A DNA stretch of 64,000 bases, from positions 4,359,346 to 4,423,345 of the forward strand of contig CM074761.1 in the NCBI GenBank assembly GCA_037355855.1, read 5' to 3'. The notes beneath the pieces were generated by a model that saw only the letters and a program-made list of their open reading frames with translations, was not told the origin of the DNA and searched no databases. Position numbers and translations under genes: made by a program. Below, piece by piece: positions 22,472 to 34,893 of this stretch. The stretch is from Pseudo-nitzschia pungens. Its lineage: Eukaryota; Bacillariophyta; Bacillariophyceae; Bacillariales; Bacillariaceae. Numbering within the stretch: the first letter of the stretch is position 1; each line of letters starts with the position of its first letter.

Positions 22472-23098
22472 ATGTCGTCTTGGGACAGAGCACGTTTCAT
22501 CCCTTGGTCTAAAATTCCACAGGACCCCACAAATCTATCCGACCAGAAAGAAAGAATAATCCGGGATATCCAACGAGAAGCGGACCGACAAGAAAAGGCC
22601 GAATTATTAGAACAGCGACGTCTTCAATCATCGTCAACGGAAGGCGTTGGATCTCCTTCCGGTGAAGATGCGGCAACATCAATAACGCAAACGAAAATTC
22701 CTTTCAAGTGGGGAGAATTGTTTAAGAACGCTGCTTTTGGGGGATGCATCGGATCGATTACCGGGGCTGTGTTTGGCTTCATGGATGGGATGAGAATGGC
22801 GGGTCAGAGCGACGTCCTCAAAAATTCGTCTAACGCGGCAAAGGGAAAATTCTTGATGGAGGGTACTACGCGGTCTGCCACTATATTCGGAGCCTTCTTT
22901 GGAGGATTTCATTGCATCAAGTACGGAATAAGAGTGGCGTTGGACCCAGGTGATTTCCAGGAAGTTGGGCTTGCAACCGCGATTTCGATGGGTGGTCTCA
23001 TGTCGAAGCCAAATTTTCGACCAGCTGTGCCATATGCAACCATGCTTATCATGATGGATTCTTTCCACTTGGTGATGCGTGAATACAGAAAAGATTGA
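22472..23098 (+). CDS. Tim17/Tim22/Tim23-family membrane protein
   Basis: A single exon encodes 208 residues. The N-terminal 80 residues are charged with a likely coiled coil (ERIIRDIQREADRQEKAELL). The C-terminal half has four membrane-type segments with small-residue spacing: FKNAAFGGCIGSITGAVFGF, TIFGAFFGGFHCIKYGI, LATAISMGGLMS and AVPYATMLIMMDSF. This pattern fits the Tim17/22/23 family, whose members form or regulate translocation pores of the mitochondrial inner membrane, or act in plastid envelopes and as TIMMDC1-type assembly factors. Which of these applies cannot be told. It is convergent with the FAM32A homologue, with 300 bp between stops. Confidence 0.75.
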   Translation: MSSWDRARFIPWSKIPQDPTNLSDQKERIIRDIQREADRQEKAELLEQRRLQSSSTEGVGSPSGEDAATSITQTKIPFKWGELFKNAAFGGCIGSITGAVFGFMDGMRMAGQSDVLKNSSNAAKGKFLMEGTTRSATIFGAFFGGFHCIKYGIRVALDPGDFQEVGLATAISMGGLMSKPNFRPAVPYATMLIMMDSFHLVMREYRKD

Positions 23099-23398
23099 GG
23101 TGTCACCAATCGTTCGATATTGGTGATTTCATGATGCAGCAGATTATCGGACGAGACGACCCTATCATCTCAATGATAACGATATTGTTCTTGGCACCGA
23201 TCGGAACGAGGTAATTCAAGAAGAATTCTGTGTCTAATTTCATTCTCTCAAATCTATAATCAATTTCTATTTTTAGTTTGTGGATACACAGAAGTGTGCC
23301 CGACATACCTCGACCAAGTACAACGGCACAAACTACAGTACCACGTTTTCAGTACTAGGCGGTCAATCACAATTCAAGAGTTGGCTTGGTCGCAATCT

Positions 23399-23752
23399 TT
23401 ATCCATTTCCTGCTGCCGAGACACGAGGAATATCGTTGAGCTCAGTCATGCTGCCAAGTTTTTCATTCAAAGCTTCAACTCGTTCCCGATGACTCTTTCC
23501 CGCAATTTTTTTGTTCTCTTCTTGTTGTCGCTCCCTTTTGAATTTGAGGGCCTTCTTTTCCGCCTCCGTCAATTCGTCATCCGAGGACACGGGATCATCT
23601 TCTTGGTGTTGAGGTGATGACCTGGATGATTCTGTCGCGGTTCCCTCCCCCTTTAGTTTGTGCTTCGTCTTCGATTTTTTGGATTTCTTCTTGGACTTCT
23701 TCTTCTCGCCTTTAAAGGACAAAGAGCCACCAAGGAATGAGGACCTACCCAT
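23399..23752 (-). CDS. FAM32A: FAM32A homologue (spliceosomal exon-ligation factor)
   Basis: A single exon encodes 117 residues. The N-terminus has LSFKGEKKKSKKKSKKSK, a Lys-rich stretch like the KLKG-KKKK start of animal FAM32A. The C-terminus has KSHRERVEALNEKLGSMTEL followed by NDIPRVSAAGNG, matching the conserved end of the family (KTHKQRVEDFN...DIPKVS). In animals FAM32A binds the step-II spliceosome and helps exon ligation; that role is from family knowledge. Length is close to the family norm. It ends 300 bp from the convergent Tim17-family gene. Confidence 0.8.
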   Translation of the reverse strand: MGRSSFLGGSLSFKGEKKKSKKKSKKSKTKHKLKGEGTATESSRSSPQHQEDDPVSSDDELTEAEKKALKFKRERQQEENKKIAGKSHRERVEALNEKLGSMTELNDIPRVSAAGNG

Positions 23753-24827
23753 TAGCTTGAAACCAATGCGCTCGAGCTTAGAACACGAGTCGACTCTGAT
23801 GAGAAAGAGATGCGTTGCGGCTTTCGATTGTTGCTTACTACCCTACCGGTTTTGCTTTCTCTTGTACGGATATCGAACAACTTCGTAGTGCGATTAAAGT
23901 TGACGACAGATGATTACGATCAGTCACGACGCGGACGCAGTAGTAATTGTTGTGATCACATAACCGTAATTACACGTAGTTTCAGTTCTTGGTCAAAAAA
24001 CATACGAATAAGGTTACCGCAAGTTACGACACACACTCGTGTACGGTACGATATTTTTAAAAAAAAAAGTTACACCAGAAGTAAAAACTTCCGTACCGTA
24101 CTGGAAAGGTGTGGTGAGGGTAATAGGCCGCATGGTCCGGTACTGTAAGTTATGGTAGGGTGGTCATGGAAATAGAAGCAAAGAAGGTAATGGCACTTAT
24201 TACACGGACAAGAGAACGTGTTCAAACGTTCCACCATGATTGATTCTTCGAAGGTGGCACTTGCTCGAAGGCAACCAATTGTTTCGATCTCAATACATTG
24301 CCGTTAAGTGGGCAAGACGAAGACAGCGAATCGTATTTTTACTCATTTCTTTCTACAAATGTGGCATTTACGGGTATTTTGTCGTTATTTATTCGTGTTA
24401 TTGCGATTGTTGTCCGTATCAATTTCCCTATTGGCAATTTTTAGATCGTCATAACAAGAAGGTTTTGTTTTTAGTATTCATGTGGAAACCTTACGCGACC
24501 AAATTGAATTCGATAAAAATTAAGGAGCGTGACAACTTTCCATCCACGACACAAAAAATCGACGCAACACACAACAATCGTCTAACGTCAAATGAATTTT
24601 GACAAAACGTCCGTTCCTGCCCCTTCGCATCTCAATGATCAATCAGACAAACAGTTTGAATGATGTTCAAAACCGATTGCCGAGACTCATGGGCCGTGTC
24701 GAGACAGGATTTGTTGTGCAATTCTTTCACGTCAACAGAGTTTTGAGTCGGTCGCAAATCGTGGATGTATGAAGTTCGACTGCGGCATCACATCTGTTAG
24801 TTTGATTGAGGACAGAGTATCGATTGA
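23753..24827. other. Intergenic region, possibly containing 5' exons of the Sec6-like gene
   Basis: About 1 kb. It has the word ATAAGGTTACC at about 24007 and a 44-codon frame from the ATG at 24635 (MINQTNSLNDVQNRLPRLMG) ending at a GTATGA donor-like site. I could not join this to the downstream exon in phase, so the 5' end of the next gene stays open. Confidence 0.35.
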
Positions 24828-26550
24828 AGCGGAGTGAGAAGGTTGCAAGTGCTATATTCTAGTCTGACACAATTAATCGATTGGGGAAAACATAACTGGC
24901 AAAAATGCGAGGATCTATTTCTACTGAATGACTGTGTCGATCACTATCCAATAAAACATTGTACGATCAACTCTACAGCAGACCGATCAAGTTGCAACAC
25001 GCCTCGACAAGGTCGACTATCGTTTGAATATAGAAGGAAAAGTCGGAGAGATCTCATCAAACAAAGAAACACCGTTCCGAATGGTGGGAAGGTTTCTATC
25101 ACAGATTTCTTGCGCCTTTTCAGAGAAAACGGAGCCCATTTCATTAGTTCTGCGTACTTGTGAGTGGATGAAATCGTTGTGATCAGTGCATGCCCTTTTT
25201 TCCCCGTTTACATGTCTCTCTCAAAGGAATTTTATTCTAAAAATACCCAACATAATTTTTTATGCGAGAAGAGCATCATCACGAGATACTTTCAACACTT
25301 CTGTCATCGATGGGACCCTATCCACGTCCCTTGCTACAGATGTTTTTATGTTGGTTGGAGCACAGCTTACATTACTTGACGAATTCCTCGAAGGCGAAGA
25401 TCTTTCGATGACGGATACCGGTGATGCTGTTGTTGCTGATGTTTTGCTGTCAATATTCAGAGTGATTGGTTGCAAGCAAGTGCACTATGGTCGCACTTTA
25501 CTGTTTTTGCAGGACGTCGAATCTTGCGTTGCGAGAGCGAATGACTATTTCACCATGGGAGAGAAAACCATCACGATGATGAGAGATGTCTCCGAAAGGC
25601 GCTACAGTCACTTGATTTGGGATGTTGAAGAATCGGAAAATAAACCATCGGAGTGGAATTTGACCACGAATCTTGTCAAACAGGAAGCGTCGCGACTGGT
25701 CGATCGGCTGAATATCGACGCAGTACACGCGTCGCAGAGTGCGGCGATTCATGTTATTCAGGTAATCGAACAGTCTGATATTCCCCATGAATTTTTCAGC
25801 AGACACTGGGAGGAGGATTTGACAAGCAACGAAGTGGCAAAATATGTGGTGACCGTATGCGGAAACTACCTCTCAGACATCAAGGATTCCTTATGTTCGG
25901 ACTATCTGTACCACAAAGTTGTCGTGACACTAGTCCGCTGCACCATTTGTTTTTATGTCAAATCTTTTGTTCTCAAAGCTCATAGAGTGAGGTACGCAAA
26001 TCGACGACTCAAAAAAGGCAGGGCGAGGACAGAATTCTTCAGGAATCCGAAGAGAGCGCTTATGAGAATGACGCACGACATCGAAGTTTTTCAAAACTTT
26101 TTTCTCGACGTTCCGGAAGCGAGTTCGACACTCCGAAGAATTGTTGCAAATGAATTCTCGATCTTGGGTCAATTGCTTCTGGAGTGCTCGGGTTATGCAG
26201 CGAGTCACAACGATTCCGAGAATCTTGAAGAATACGTCATTGTCGTGTACCAACGAGCAGGAGCAGACGCGGATGTAACAAAACATTTTTTGTCAGATGT
26301 TTTCATGCTGATGACTGGTGTGGACAAAGATTGGTGCGTGAGAGAGACTGTCCGACACCTGAGAGAAGATCTCAATAGGATGAAAGAAAGCATCGGGGAA
26401 AGAAGGAATGCCTCTCCTTCGGTGCAAGCAACGAAGGCTGATTCTGCCTATTTTTGTTTAGACGAAATGCTGAAAACTGTATATGAAGAGAGAATCCTTC
26501 AGGAAAAGGCTACTCTATGCGGGGGAATTGGAACGACGCTAGGAATATGA
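24828..26550 (+). CDS. Sec6/EXOC3-like exocyst subunit, 5' end unresolved
   Basis: Two exons fit in phase: about 24828-25159 and 25269-26550, joined by a 109-bp intron (GTGAGT...GCGAG). There is no ATG in the first, so an upstream exon is missing. The second exon is largely helical. Parts resembling the Sec6 C-terminal domain are the stretch around RNPKRALMRMTHDIEVFQNF followed by LRRIVANEFSILGQLLLEC, and VYQRAGADADVTKHFLSDVF. Exocyst tethers secretory vesicles at the plasma membrane. Only about 530 residues are accounted for, against roughly 750 in typical Sec6. The family call rests on my recognition of pattern, not on catalytic residues; another CATCHR tether protein is possible. Confidence 0.5.
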
Positions 26551-27916
26551 GAAAGCAGGAAATCGGGGCGCCGCACGAAGCGAGAATGAAAGTCGGCAAG
26601 ATTCTCATGATTAACAGGTACTGTGTGAAAATTGAAAGGTTTCGTCGTATTCTTGGTGAACATAAGAAAAATAATAATGCTTTGGGTAATGCGTAAAAGT
26701 AATAATAATAGTATCATTTGGATTTTCTCTTTTTTTCAGGCTATCAAAATCCAAAAAGACATAATGAACAACGTATTCTTCCGTACCATGTTAAGTTTAT
26801 TTCCAGTCGGTAGATTAATATTTTGTTCGCAGAGATCAAGAAAACATTGGTCGCATGATGTTGTTCCTGTGGTATTTGTTTCTTCCCCTGAATTGAGTCA
26901 AGTCGACAGGGAAGAAGAATATCAGCATTGTTGGGCTTCAAACAATATTTATGACTGCATTTGCACTCACTTTGCTTGAGACTACCAACTTGGAGCTGTT
27001 GCGGCTTCAGTTAGTTCCTGAATGCTGATGCATACTGAAACTGTTTTCGTATCATAAGCTTGATATTGCTCGTCAGCAATGACGAGTACGTGGTTGACAC
27101 ATAAACAGCAGTGACAACAGTGGTGTACGGAGTACTGGCAAGGAGTAAGGTAACGAGGGATATCAAGCTAGTAGTTTATCAGACCCAGGTCTCGCCGGTC
27201 GGCCTTTTGGCCGAACACCATCTACGCCAGGACGCTGGCTAGAGTCTGGAAGAAACCCAGTTTGCTGGCGCAGGCAACTGGCAGCGGAGATCCTAGGATC
27301 CAAGCGTCGTACCCGGACATCTCGGATCGTCCCAGATGAAAAAGAACCATCTGCTGGATGCAAAACTCAGTCACCGTCTAGACGGTGGCTGACATTGTAG
27401 GGGCCTTGACATGTAAACGGGACTCCCCCTTCTGCTGGACCGGGACATAGTTTCCCATCCTAGGTCTATGAAACAGGGCAGGGAGGTGGCACCACCAAGT
27501 CTTAGCCCGAGGAGGGGGGGATGGAATTGGGACCGGATCAGCATGTAACGAAGGATTGTGGAATGCGATCCTCTGTACGTTATTAATCCGACAGCTGGTA
27601 CACGCAGTGGAGTGCAGCCACATGACGGTCACGTAAGAATAGGAGTTGCCAAAGGGGACAGTAGGGCCAACCACCGGTTTGGTTGACGGATTTTCTGTCC
27701 TATCAAGAATGTCATTGAGAGAGTGATTCTCACAATCAGAGTACTACGGTACAGCTTCGATTGGAACAAGTGTTTCCTGGTTTCGAAAGATCGATTGGAT
27801 AGGGTATCTATGTATCGAAATATTGTGTGACGGTTGCAATTGAATCGATCCGAAGTATGTACACTGTTTGCAAGAACAGGAAGAAACCCTGTTGCTTATA
27901 GGGACGGATCGGGGGT
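26551..27916. other. Intergenic / decayed sequence
   Basis: About 1.4 kb with no recognised gene. From about 27160 to 27680 the base composition becomes GC-richer and the text resembles a degraded element (several short frames on both strands, multiple stops), but no transposase or polymerase motif can be read. Confidence 0.35.
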
Positions 27917-28430
27917 GGTTGTTCCACCATGACAGCCATAAGGCCTGTATGTCTATGAGTGAAGGACCTTTACTCAACAGTGAAGCTGAACGTTTGCGAC
28001 GTTCGACGGCCGAAAGGCCTGAATATTTTGGCTGGAGACGTTCTTCGATCGAAATTGCAGTTTGCAAGTATTTGCAAAAAACATCTCTGAAATTACCAGT
28101 ATCCTCAATGGCTGTTCCACCATGACAGCCGTAAGGCCTGTATGTCTATGAGTGAATGACCTGTATTCAACATTGAACCTGAACATTTGCGACGTTCGAC
28201 GGCCGAGAGGCCTGCATATTTTGGCTGGAGAAGTTCTTCGATCGAAATTGCAGTTTGCAAATATTTGCAAAAAACATCTCTGAAACTACCAGTAAGTGAA
28301 GGACCTTTACTCAACAGTGAACCTGAACGTTTGCGACGCTCGACGGCCGAAAGGCCTGCATATTTTGACTGGAGAAGTTCTTCGATCGAAATTGCAGTTT
28401 GCAAGTACTTGCAAAAAGCAGATGCCCACT
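27917..28430. repeat. Three tandem copies of a 140-190-bp unit
   Basis: Unit 1 begins with TTGTTCCACCATGACAGCC near 27917 and unit 2 with CTGTTCCACCATGACAGCC near 28110. Unit 3 (about 28294-28417) lacks that opening and starts at AGTGAAGGACC. All share TTTGCGACG(T/C)TCGACGGCC, GGCCTG-ATATTTTG-CTGGAGA and TTCTTCGATCGAAATTGCAG. The internal word GTTTGCAAATATTTGCAAAA is itself a near-palindrome. Confidence 0.85.
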
Positions 28431-28499
28431 TGTGCTCGTGACACCGGAAATGTCCGCGATAGTGCCCGAAAACTGAACTACGAGAAAGAACCCCGACGT

Positions 28500-31400
28500 G
28501 AAGGTCTTCCCTGAAGAATTCCTCTATAAGGTTGATCCCGTGTGGTCGCTTTTACTGAAGAACAGCGGGGATAGTGAATTGGGATCGATGGATTTCTATC
28601 CTTACAGTGAAATCGCACGATGGATCGATATCCGTGTGAATGGTTTGATAGTCTCTCTGCGAAGCAAAGAGCTTTGCGCCCGCAAGATCGATTGGTTATC
28701 AGAGCGATAGTCTCTCTTCTGGACATAGAGTTTATCTTATCAGATCAATTCGGGAATGTCCTTGCCCATATCGAGGTGATCCAACTGGAGAGAGCTTTTC
28801 CCTGAAGAACAGCGGGGACGATGTGACGTATATGTCTGTCCTTACAGCAAAAGAACAGTAGCAGCAACACGAGGACAACATCGATGCCCTGAGAGGAGAG
28901 AAGCCTACATCAGCTAAAGAAGGATTGGCTGGAGCAAGGGGACAAGCACAGCTTGGACGCGCGGTGCGTTGACCTGGAGATAAGCGTGACGCGATTGAAC
29001 TGGAGATAGAAACGGCATCATGTAAGGAGCATTGTGCGGAGCAATGTACAGAGCTCGCGACTTATAATGATAGAGGATACAGCATGGTAGATACGAGGAT
29101 GACCGCTACGATGTATCCACCCACATCAGCAGCAAGAAGATTGAGTCGCAATACTGATCATAAGGACCTATTACATTACTCGGAGTGCGTAATTACAGTG
29201 TGGCATCCATGTGCTGCATGTGGTGGATTGAACTAATATGAACACGCCATCTGATGGACCTGTATCCCAGGACGTCCATCTGCCGCAAGTACATTGTACT
29301 GAGCAATTTGCACGGAACTAACGAAGCGATACGAGGAGGCTATGCCGGATGCAAACACGCTGGACGTGTGGAGTGCAGGGACCCAGTAACAGCGCTGAAA
29401 GCCAGTCCGGAGGCTAGGCTATGGCACGTATACTTAGTCTAGCAGTGTATCTCCGATGCCATGACTGTGGCTTGCGCTGGGGTAGGGTATCCAGACAAAT
29501 GAACAAAGAACAGCGCGTCACGCAGACACGCTGGATTGCTGGACGCGATCAAACGAAAAGTTCGACTATTGTGAGGAGGAACTCTGAAAGCAATCGGCAC
29601 GGAAAACACACTGCGAGTTGCTGTGTTGCTGTGACATGTCCTGTTATGCAATCACCAGGAAATTCGAACACAAAGACAAAGATAAAAGTGTTCAAACGCT
29701 CCGCGAACGCGTCTTACAAGAACTAATACTCGCCGCTTCTGACTGCGGGGACAGACTAGACCGTTCCTGTCTTTACGGCGAATACTGAGATGCCAACCGG
29801 AGCTGGCAATCTGCGGCAACGAGGCGCGATGGTGCTCAGATAACGGGGACGCACCTTGTTAGAAGCACGACAGTGTTGTGCGAACAAATGTGAAGAGCCT
29901 GCATGCACGGAACTGTGTTCGTACTGCCACCATGAACAAGACGAGACGATTGGACTGCGGGGCTCGCACTGTTATAGCGTCCCCTGCTATGAAGCTGCAG
30001 TGTTACGACATGCCCTGTTATGAGTGTAACAGCGTCAGAACAAGAAAGCATCCCTCTTAAAGGCACTCCGATTACGGGGAAATGTCATCCCTGTTACAGG
30101 TGGAATGCTTAGGCTGGAAACGATGCAAGCGCAACAGCGTTGCGTAGAGCAGGCAGCTATCGTAAAGGACGCAAGCGCCCCTATCGAACCGCAGCAGCAG
30201 GCGCTCTTTTGTATTAGAGCGGAGACCTAAGCAAAATCGCAGTTATTCGCCGCTTCTGACAGCGGGGACAGATTCGACTCTTCCTGTCTTCTCGATGAAT
30301 ACTGACAGCGAGCTCGTATTATGCCAATGCCAGCAACAGCTTGCTGATCATCCTACGAACACCGTGTAGCGATTACGTGCTGGGTTGCACAAGGCGTGTC
30401 ACAGTTGCGTAAAGCAATTTAGCTCTAGGGCGATTCATTGAAAACTCGCGTGGACAAAGAGGATGCTCCGAGTCTCGGAATCGATAACAAGCCTTTGCTC
30501 ACAGAGCTGCGGCTTGTACTTCCATCAAGTCCGAAAAACACAAGAGCACGAACAGCGTTGCGCAGAGCAGGAAATATTGCGACGAATCGCAGTGATAAGC
30601 AACGACGCTCACAATTCGACCGTACTATTACGAGTGCAACAGATGGTTGCAAAGCGAGAACGCTTAGGCGGAAAGCGCAACAGCAATGCACGAAAGGAAA
30701 GTTTTACAAGCAGTGAGCATCGAAGTTGGTACAAGCCAGCTAGTCTAAGGCACGCCTAGTACGGAAGTGGACCGTACAACCTTAGAAGTATCTTAGATAC
30801 TTCGGACGATGCTACATGCTGCAAGCGATTGAGTGTATCGATCGGTGACTATTCAGTCCTAGCATTGCTGTGATCAAGAGTATCTCAGATCGGTACTATT
30901 CAGTCGAGCACCGAAAACGAACAGCATCGAATGCCACGGCAAGTAGTCACGACACAGGTGTCTGCTGTTCGATACTATGAATGCAGAACTGCTGTTCCGG
31001 GGGATAACCAATCGAATCGATTGAACCCATTATAGGAGTAGCGTAGCTTGAACACCTTATCTACGAATCAGGAACTGCTGTTCCAAGGCTATTACAAGAG
31101 CAGCGTGATTTGGATATTCTCACCAATTCACCGCTTCTGACAACGGGGACGGATTAGACCGTTCCTGTCTTCACGGTGATTGCTGGAAGGTGCTCAGTCG
31201 AACAGAATGCTCGAGTGTCTAGGTAGGACACGGCATACGATGGAGTCCAATGCTACGAAGAACGTGCAATGGGATCCAGGGGTGAATGCAAGAACCTGAT
31301 CGATCAAGCTTATCTTCGGTCGGGGACGGTCCGGTCCGGTCCAGAGACTAGCATCGAAATCGCCAAGGCAAGAGAACACAGAGCAGAATTCCACTTTAAT

Positions 31401-31610
31401 GGCTAGCACGGCGTTCGATACTACGAATGAGGAAGAAATGTTGTGCCAGGGACACGAACAATCCCATTACAGGAGCAGTGGGATTCGGATCTGCGATGAC
31501 AAGCATTCCCACGAAGAACGAGCGGAACAAATATCGGAACAAATATATTTGTTCCGGGGACATCTTGCTCACGATGATTATGTCCGAGCAGGACTCGTGA
31601 TTGGTTTACT
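28500..31610. mobile_element. Large dispersed repeat, copy A (unclassified, decayed)
   Basis: This 3-kb gene-free block is colinear in the same orientation with 56365-58890. Shared anchors in order (A/B) are CCTGAAGAACA (28802/56370), GGCTGGAGCAAGGG (28926/56470), AGGCTAGGC (29413/56667), CGTCACGCAGA-ACGCT (29517/57187), TTCTGAC-GCGGGGA (29735/57278), a later TTCTGACAGCGGGGA (30255/58052), ACTTCGG-CGATGCTA (30799/58417), CTGCTGTTCCGGGG (31000/58553) and CTTGCTCACGATTATGTCC-like sequence (31566/58718). I see no intact ORF, terminal repeat or recognisable protein domain, so the class is unknown. Confidence 0.7.
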
Positions 31611-31754
31611 CGTGTTTTGATTTCAAAACTGGCGGTACCGGTATTGGACTTCTTGTTCTCTAGCAACGACCAGACGGAATATTAAACTTCATATGAGTTG
31701 TACATACGTAGTGTATGTAACTGGATCCCAAACAGTACTTCAGTTTGATCAATC

Positions 31755-32345
31755 CGTACATCCGGGTTTTTTGGACACTCATACCTATACATCCGGGTTT
31801 TTTGGAGTTATATATCCGGATTTTTAAACACTTATACATCCGGGTTTTTTTTAACACTTACAGTTGTACATCCGGGTTTTTTAACACTTATAGTTGTATA
31901 TCCGGGTTTTTTACACTTATAGTTGTATATCCGGGTTTTTTAACACTTATAGTTGTACATCCGGGTTTTTTAACACTTATAGTTGTACATCCGGATTTTT
32001 TAAACACTTATAATTCTACATCCGGGTTTTTTTAACACTTATAATTATACATCCGGGTTTTTTTAACACTTATAATTATACATCCGGGTTTTTTTAACAC
32101 TCATAATTCTACATCCGGGTTTTTTAACACTTATAATTATACATCCGGATTTTTTTAACACTTATAATTATACATCCGGGTTTTTAAACACTTATAATTA
32201 TACATCCGGGTTTTTTAACACTTATAATTCTATATCCGGGTTTTTTTAACACTTATAATTCTACATCCGGGTTTTTAAACAACTTATACTTCTACATCCG
32301 GATTTTTTTAAAACACTTATACATCCGGGGTTTTTTAAAAGTTGA
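31755..32345. repeat. Minisatellite, about 20 units of about 30 bp
   Basis: The consensus unit is ACACTTATAATTATACATCC followed by GGGTTTTTTTA, with 20 occurrences of the ATCCGG core. Units vary between GTTGTA, TTCTA and TTATA in the middle and in T-run length. Frames through the array have no start context and are not genes. Confidence 0.95.
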
Positions 32346-33183
32346 ACATAGATTCGCTGTCTCGTATCATAAGCGTAGTACTGTAAAGCAGTAGACTGTA
32401 GTGTGGCGTGGTGCTGTACCGTAGCGCTGTATAGTAGCGATATGTCGTGACAATGTAGCGTAGCGCTGTATGTTTAATCGTGTTTGCTCGTGCTCACTGC
32501 AGGGCCGGGCGTAAGCTTCCAGTAGATATTGTATGTACTAATCATACCTCGTGGGAATAGGATAGGTACTGTCTCATATTCAATACTTGGTAACCTTACT
32601 TCGTACACGTATATAGTAGCGTACAGCAGCCTTAACCCTGTAGCACTACGGTTAGTGACCGTATGTTCCGGGAGACAGAAAAACTAAATCGACGCTGATC
32701 AAAGTGACGGATTAGAAGCAAGGGGCAAGAGCACGGTAACCTTCTGCAAAGTGTAAAGCTTGCTCGAAACAAGACTACGAAAGTACATCGGGGCGATAGT
32801 ACTCTTACCTGGCAGGGTACGAGTAAGATTACTGTATTACTTGTACTCTCAACTCTCAACAATTAACGGAGGACGGAACTAATTTGTAAGGTTTTTTAAC
32901 TGGTGTGAGTAAGCTTACCAATCAATCAAAATACGAGCGACTCCGCATACCAGCAATAAAACTGTGGATGATAAAGAAAGGACCACTTCGTAATAACAAC
33001 CATCTCATTCCCCAAAGCGCGTGAATTCAGTATCCAGTCCCAGTCAACAGTCAACGTGCATTGTTCATTGTGCATCGGATTACGTCTGGATCCATCTGGA
33101 GCACCAAACGACATAGGCAAACCCCATTCTTCGTCAACCACGTCGATCCAACGACGTTCTATTGAAGACATTGATTGAAAAAG
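32346..33183. other. Intergenic region upstream of SRm160-like gene
   Basis: The region contains GTAACCTTAC at 32590-32599 and many TAGCGTAG/CTGTA words near 32380-32470. A minus-strand 81-residue frame (33171-32926, MSSIERRWIDVVDEEWG) starts only 12 bp from the next gene's ATG. It could be a first exon of a divergent gene, but nothing else supports it. Confidence 0.35.
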
Positions 33184-34778
33184 ATGCCGACGGTAAAAGG
33201 AACCGCCTCGGTAACCGATTCACGAGCCAGAACAAAGGCATTGAGAAACACACGGTTCCCTCGAAATTTTCGAACGCCCGTCAATCTCGAAAAAGTCAAC
33301 AAACCCGTTCTCACTCAGTGGATAGAGCAAAAGATTACATCGATACTGGGTTTCGACGATGAGATCGTGTCTTCTACAGCGATCAATTTGTTTCTTCCAT
33401 CCGACAATTCATGCGATCCAAAGAAAGCCCAGCTAGACTTGGCAGGTACGTACATTCCTGGCGGTACGCTGATCCATCCCAGTTCTTCGATGATCTACTC
33501 GAGGAGGGGAATCGCGTGCGCTCCGATTTCAACTCTCACATTGTCGTGTCTTTTTCTCTAGGTTTCCTCGGGGATGATACCGCCGCGTTTTGTGCTGAAT
33601 TGTGGGGCCTGATGCTCGAAGCCCAGGCCGGTACTTCGGGAATCCCTCAAACTCTTTTGGAACAAAAGAAGAAAGAGATGGCCGAGAAATTAAGCAGAAG
33701 CAACGGAGGCCAGCAGGTTCCGTACCGAAGCCAACCGGAGCGGTCATCCGAAAAAGCAGGTACATATGGTCCGAGTGGTTTCAACAGCAGTGCTGATCCG
33801 ACTGCTCCCAACTCATCGGGCAGCAATGAGGACAAAATGAACAAGGTCAAAAACGAAAACACCGGAGAGCAGAAACAACAGCTCGAGAGCAGCAAGCCAC
33901 AAGATGTCCCCGAACAAGTCAGCACGGACCAGTTTGGAAGGGTCGTTCCGTCGGAGAGATCGAGAGACGCACAAAAACAAACTTCTCGCAACCAATACGA
34001 TCGTACGAGATCTCATCATGCCGAATCGTCCCGGCGTCCCAGAGAGAGGAGCCGCAGTCGGGAACGATACAACAGTGGTCGAGATCGAGAACCGCCCGAT
34101 TACAGACGGCGCTTCGATGAAAGACACCGTGGAATGGATGGCGATCGGAGACGAATGGACGACAGAAGATACTATCCCAATCAATACCACGAACGTCCCG
34201 GGTACCACGATCACTACCATCGCCATTACAGCCACCACTACGACCGCGATCGCAATCGTGATCAATACCATGATAGCTGGGATCGACGGGATCGGCGGTA
34301 CGAAGACCACGAGGTGGAAAACCTCGAACGACGCCTTGCACAGCTGAGGAAACAATACTCGGGACGGGACAGAAAGAACACGGGTCGAGGCGTGCACAGG
34401 ATCGAGGACGAGATGAACGACATCCAAGACCGACTGTACGAGCTCGAAACGCGCCGGCGCAGGTATGCTTCCTCCCGGGGTGATGATCGTCGGCACCGAA
34501 GTTACCGCGATCGGTCCCCCAGCTACGAGTATCGGCGAAACGAACGACGCCAGCGAAGCAGCAGTGCGGATTCGGTAAGCTCACGGTCGGTGGAAAGGAG
34601 TGGGGACGACCATTCTACCGATGGCTCTACCAGCTCCCGTGGAAGCAGCAACCGCAGTTACAGTCCCTCCCCCGAAAGGTCGAAAAGGAACAAGAGTAAA
34701 AGCAACAAAAAACGCCACCAACGACGCCGTCGATCGAGGAGCCGCAGCATCAGTGAGGGATCGGAACACTCGTCGTGA
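33184..34778 (+). CDS. PWI- and RS-domain splicing factor, SRm160/SRRM1-like
   Basis: Exons are 33184-33445 and 33562-34778 (116-bp intron, TTTTTCTCTAG acceptor), giving 492 residues; the ATG at 33184 is used because upstream only TTG is in frame. Residues about 25-125 form a PWI domain: KVNKPVLTQWIEQKITSILG, FDDEIVSSTAINLF, then FLGDDTAAFCAELWGLML and AGTSGIPQTLLEQKKKEM, as in SRm160. The rest is low-complexity, rich in Arg, Ser, Asp, Tyr and His, with RS and RD repeats and an RRRRSRSRSIS tail. SRm160 is a nuclear coactivator of pre-mRNA splicing that binds nucleic acid through PWI. A coiled coil lies near 330-380 (VENLERRLAQLRKQY). It is convergent with ATG12, 115 bp between stops. Confidence 0.85.
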
Positions 34779-34893
34779 TTGTCTTGGCTGGTGTGTAAGG
34801 AATGAAATGTGGTCGAACCAAACAAAATATGTATGATACTAGTATTAGAATATGTTGCAATGTTGCTTTTTTAGTCACGATATTTCCTTGTTG

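Noticed and set aside
28000..28440. Possible CRISPR-like repeat array
   Set aside because: Units are 140-190 bp, only three copies, with no short spacers, in a eukaryotic genome; it is an ordinary tandem duplication.
31745..32035. 96-codon frame through the minisatellite
   Set aside because: Repeat-driven frame with no start context beyond chance and no downstream continuation.
32926..33171. 81-residue minus frame starting 12 bp from the SRm160-like start
   Set aside because: No family motif and no supported continuation; it may be chance. Listed only in the intergenic entry.
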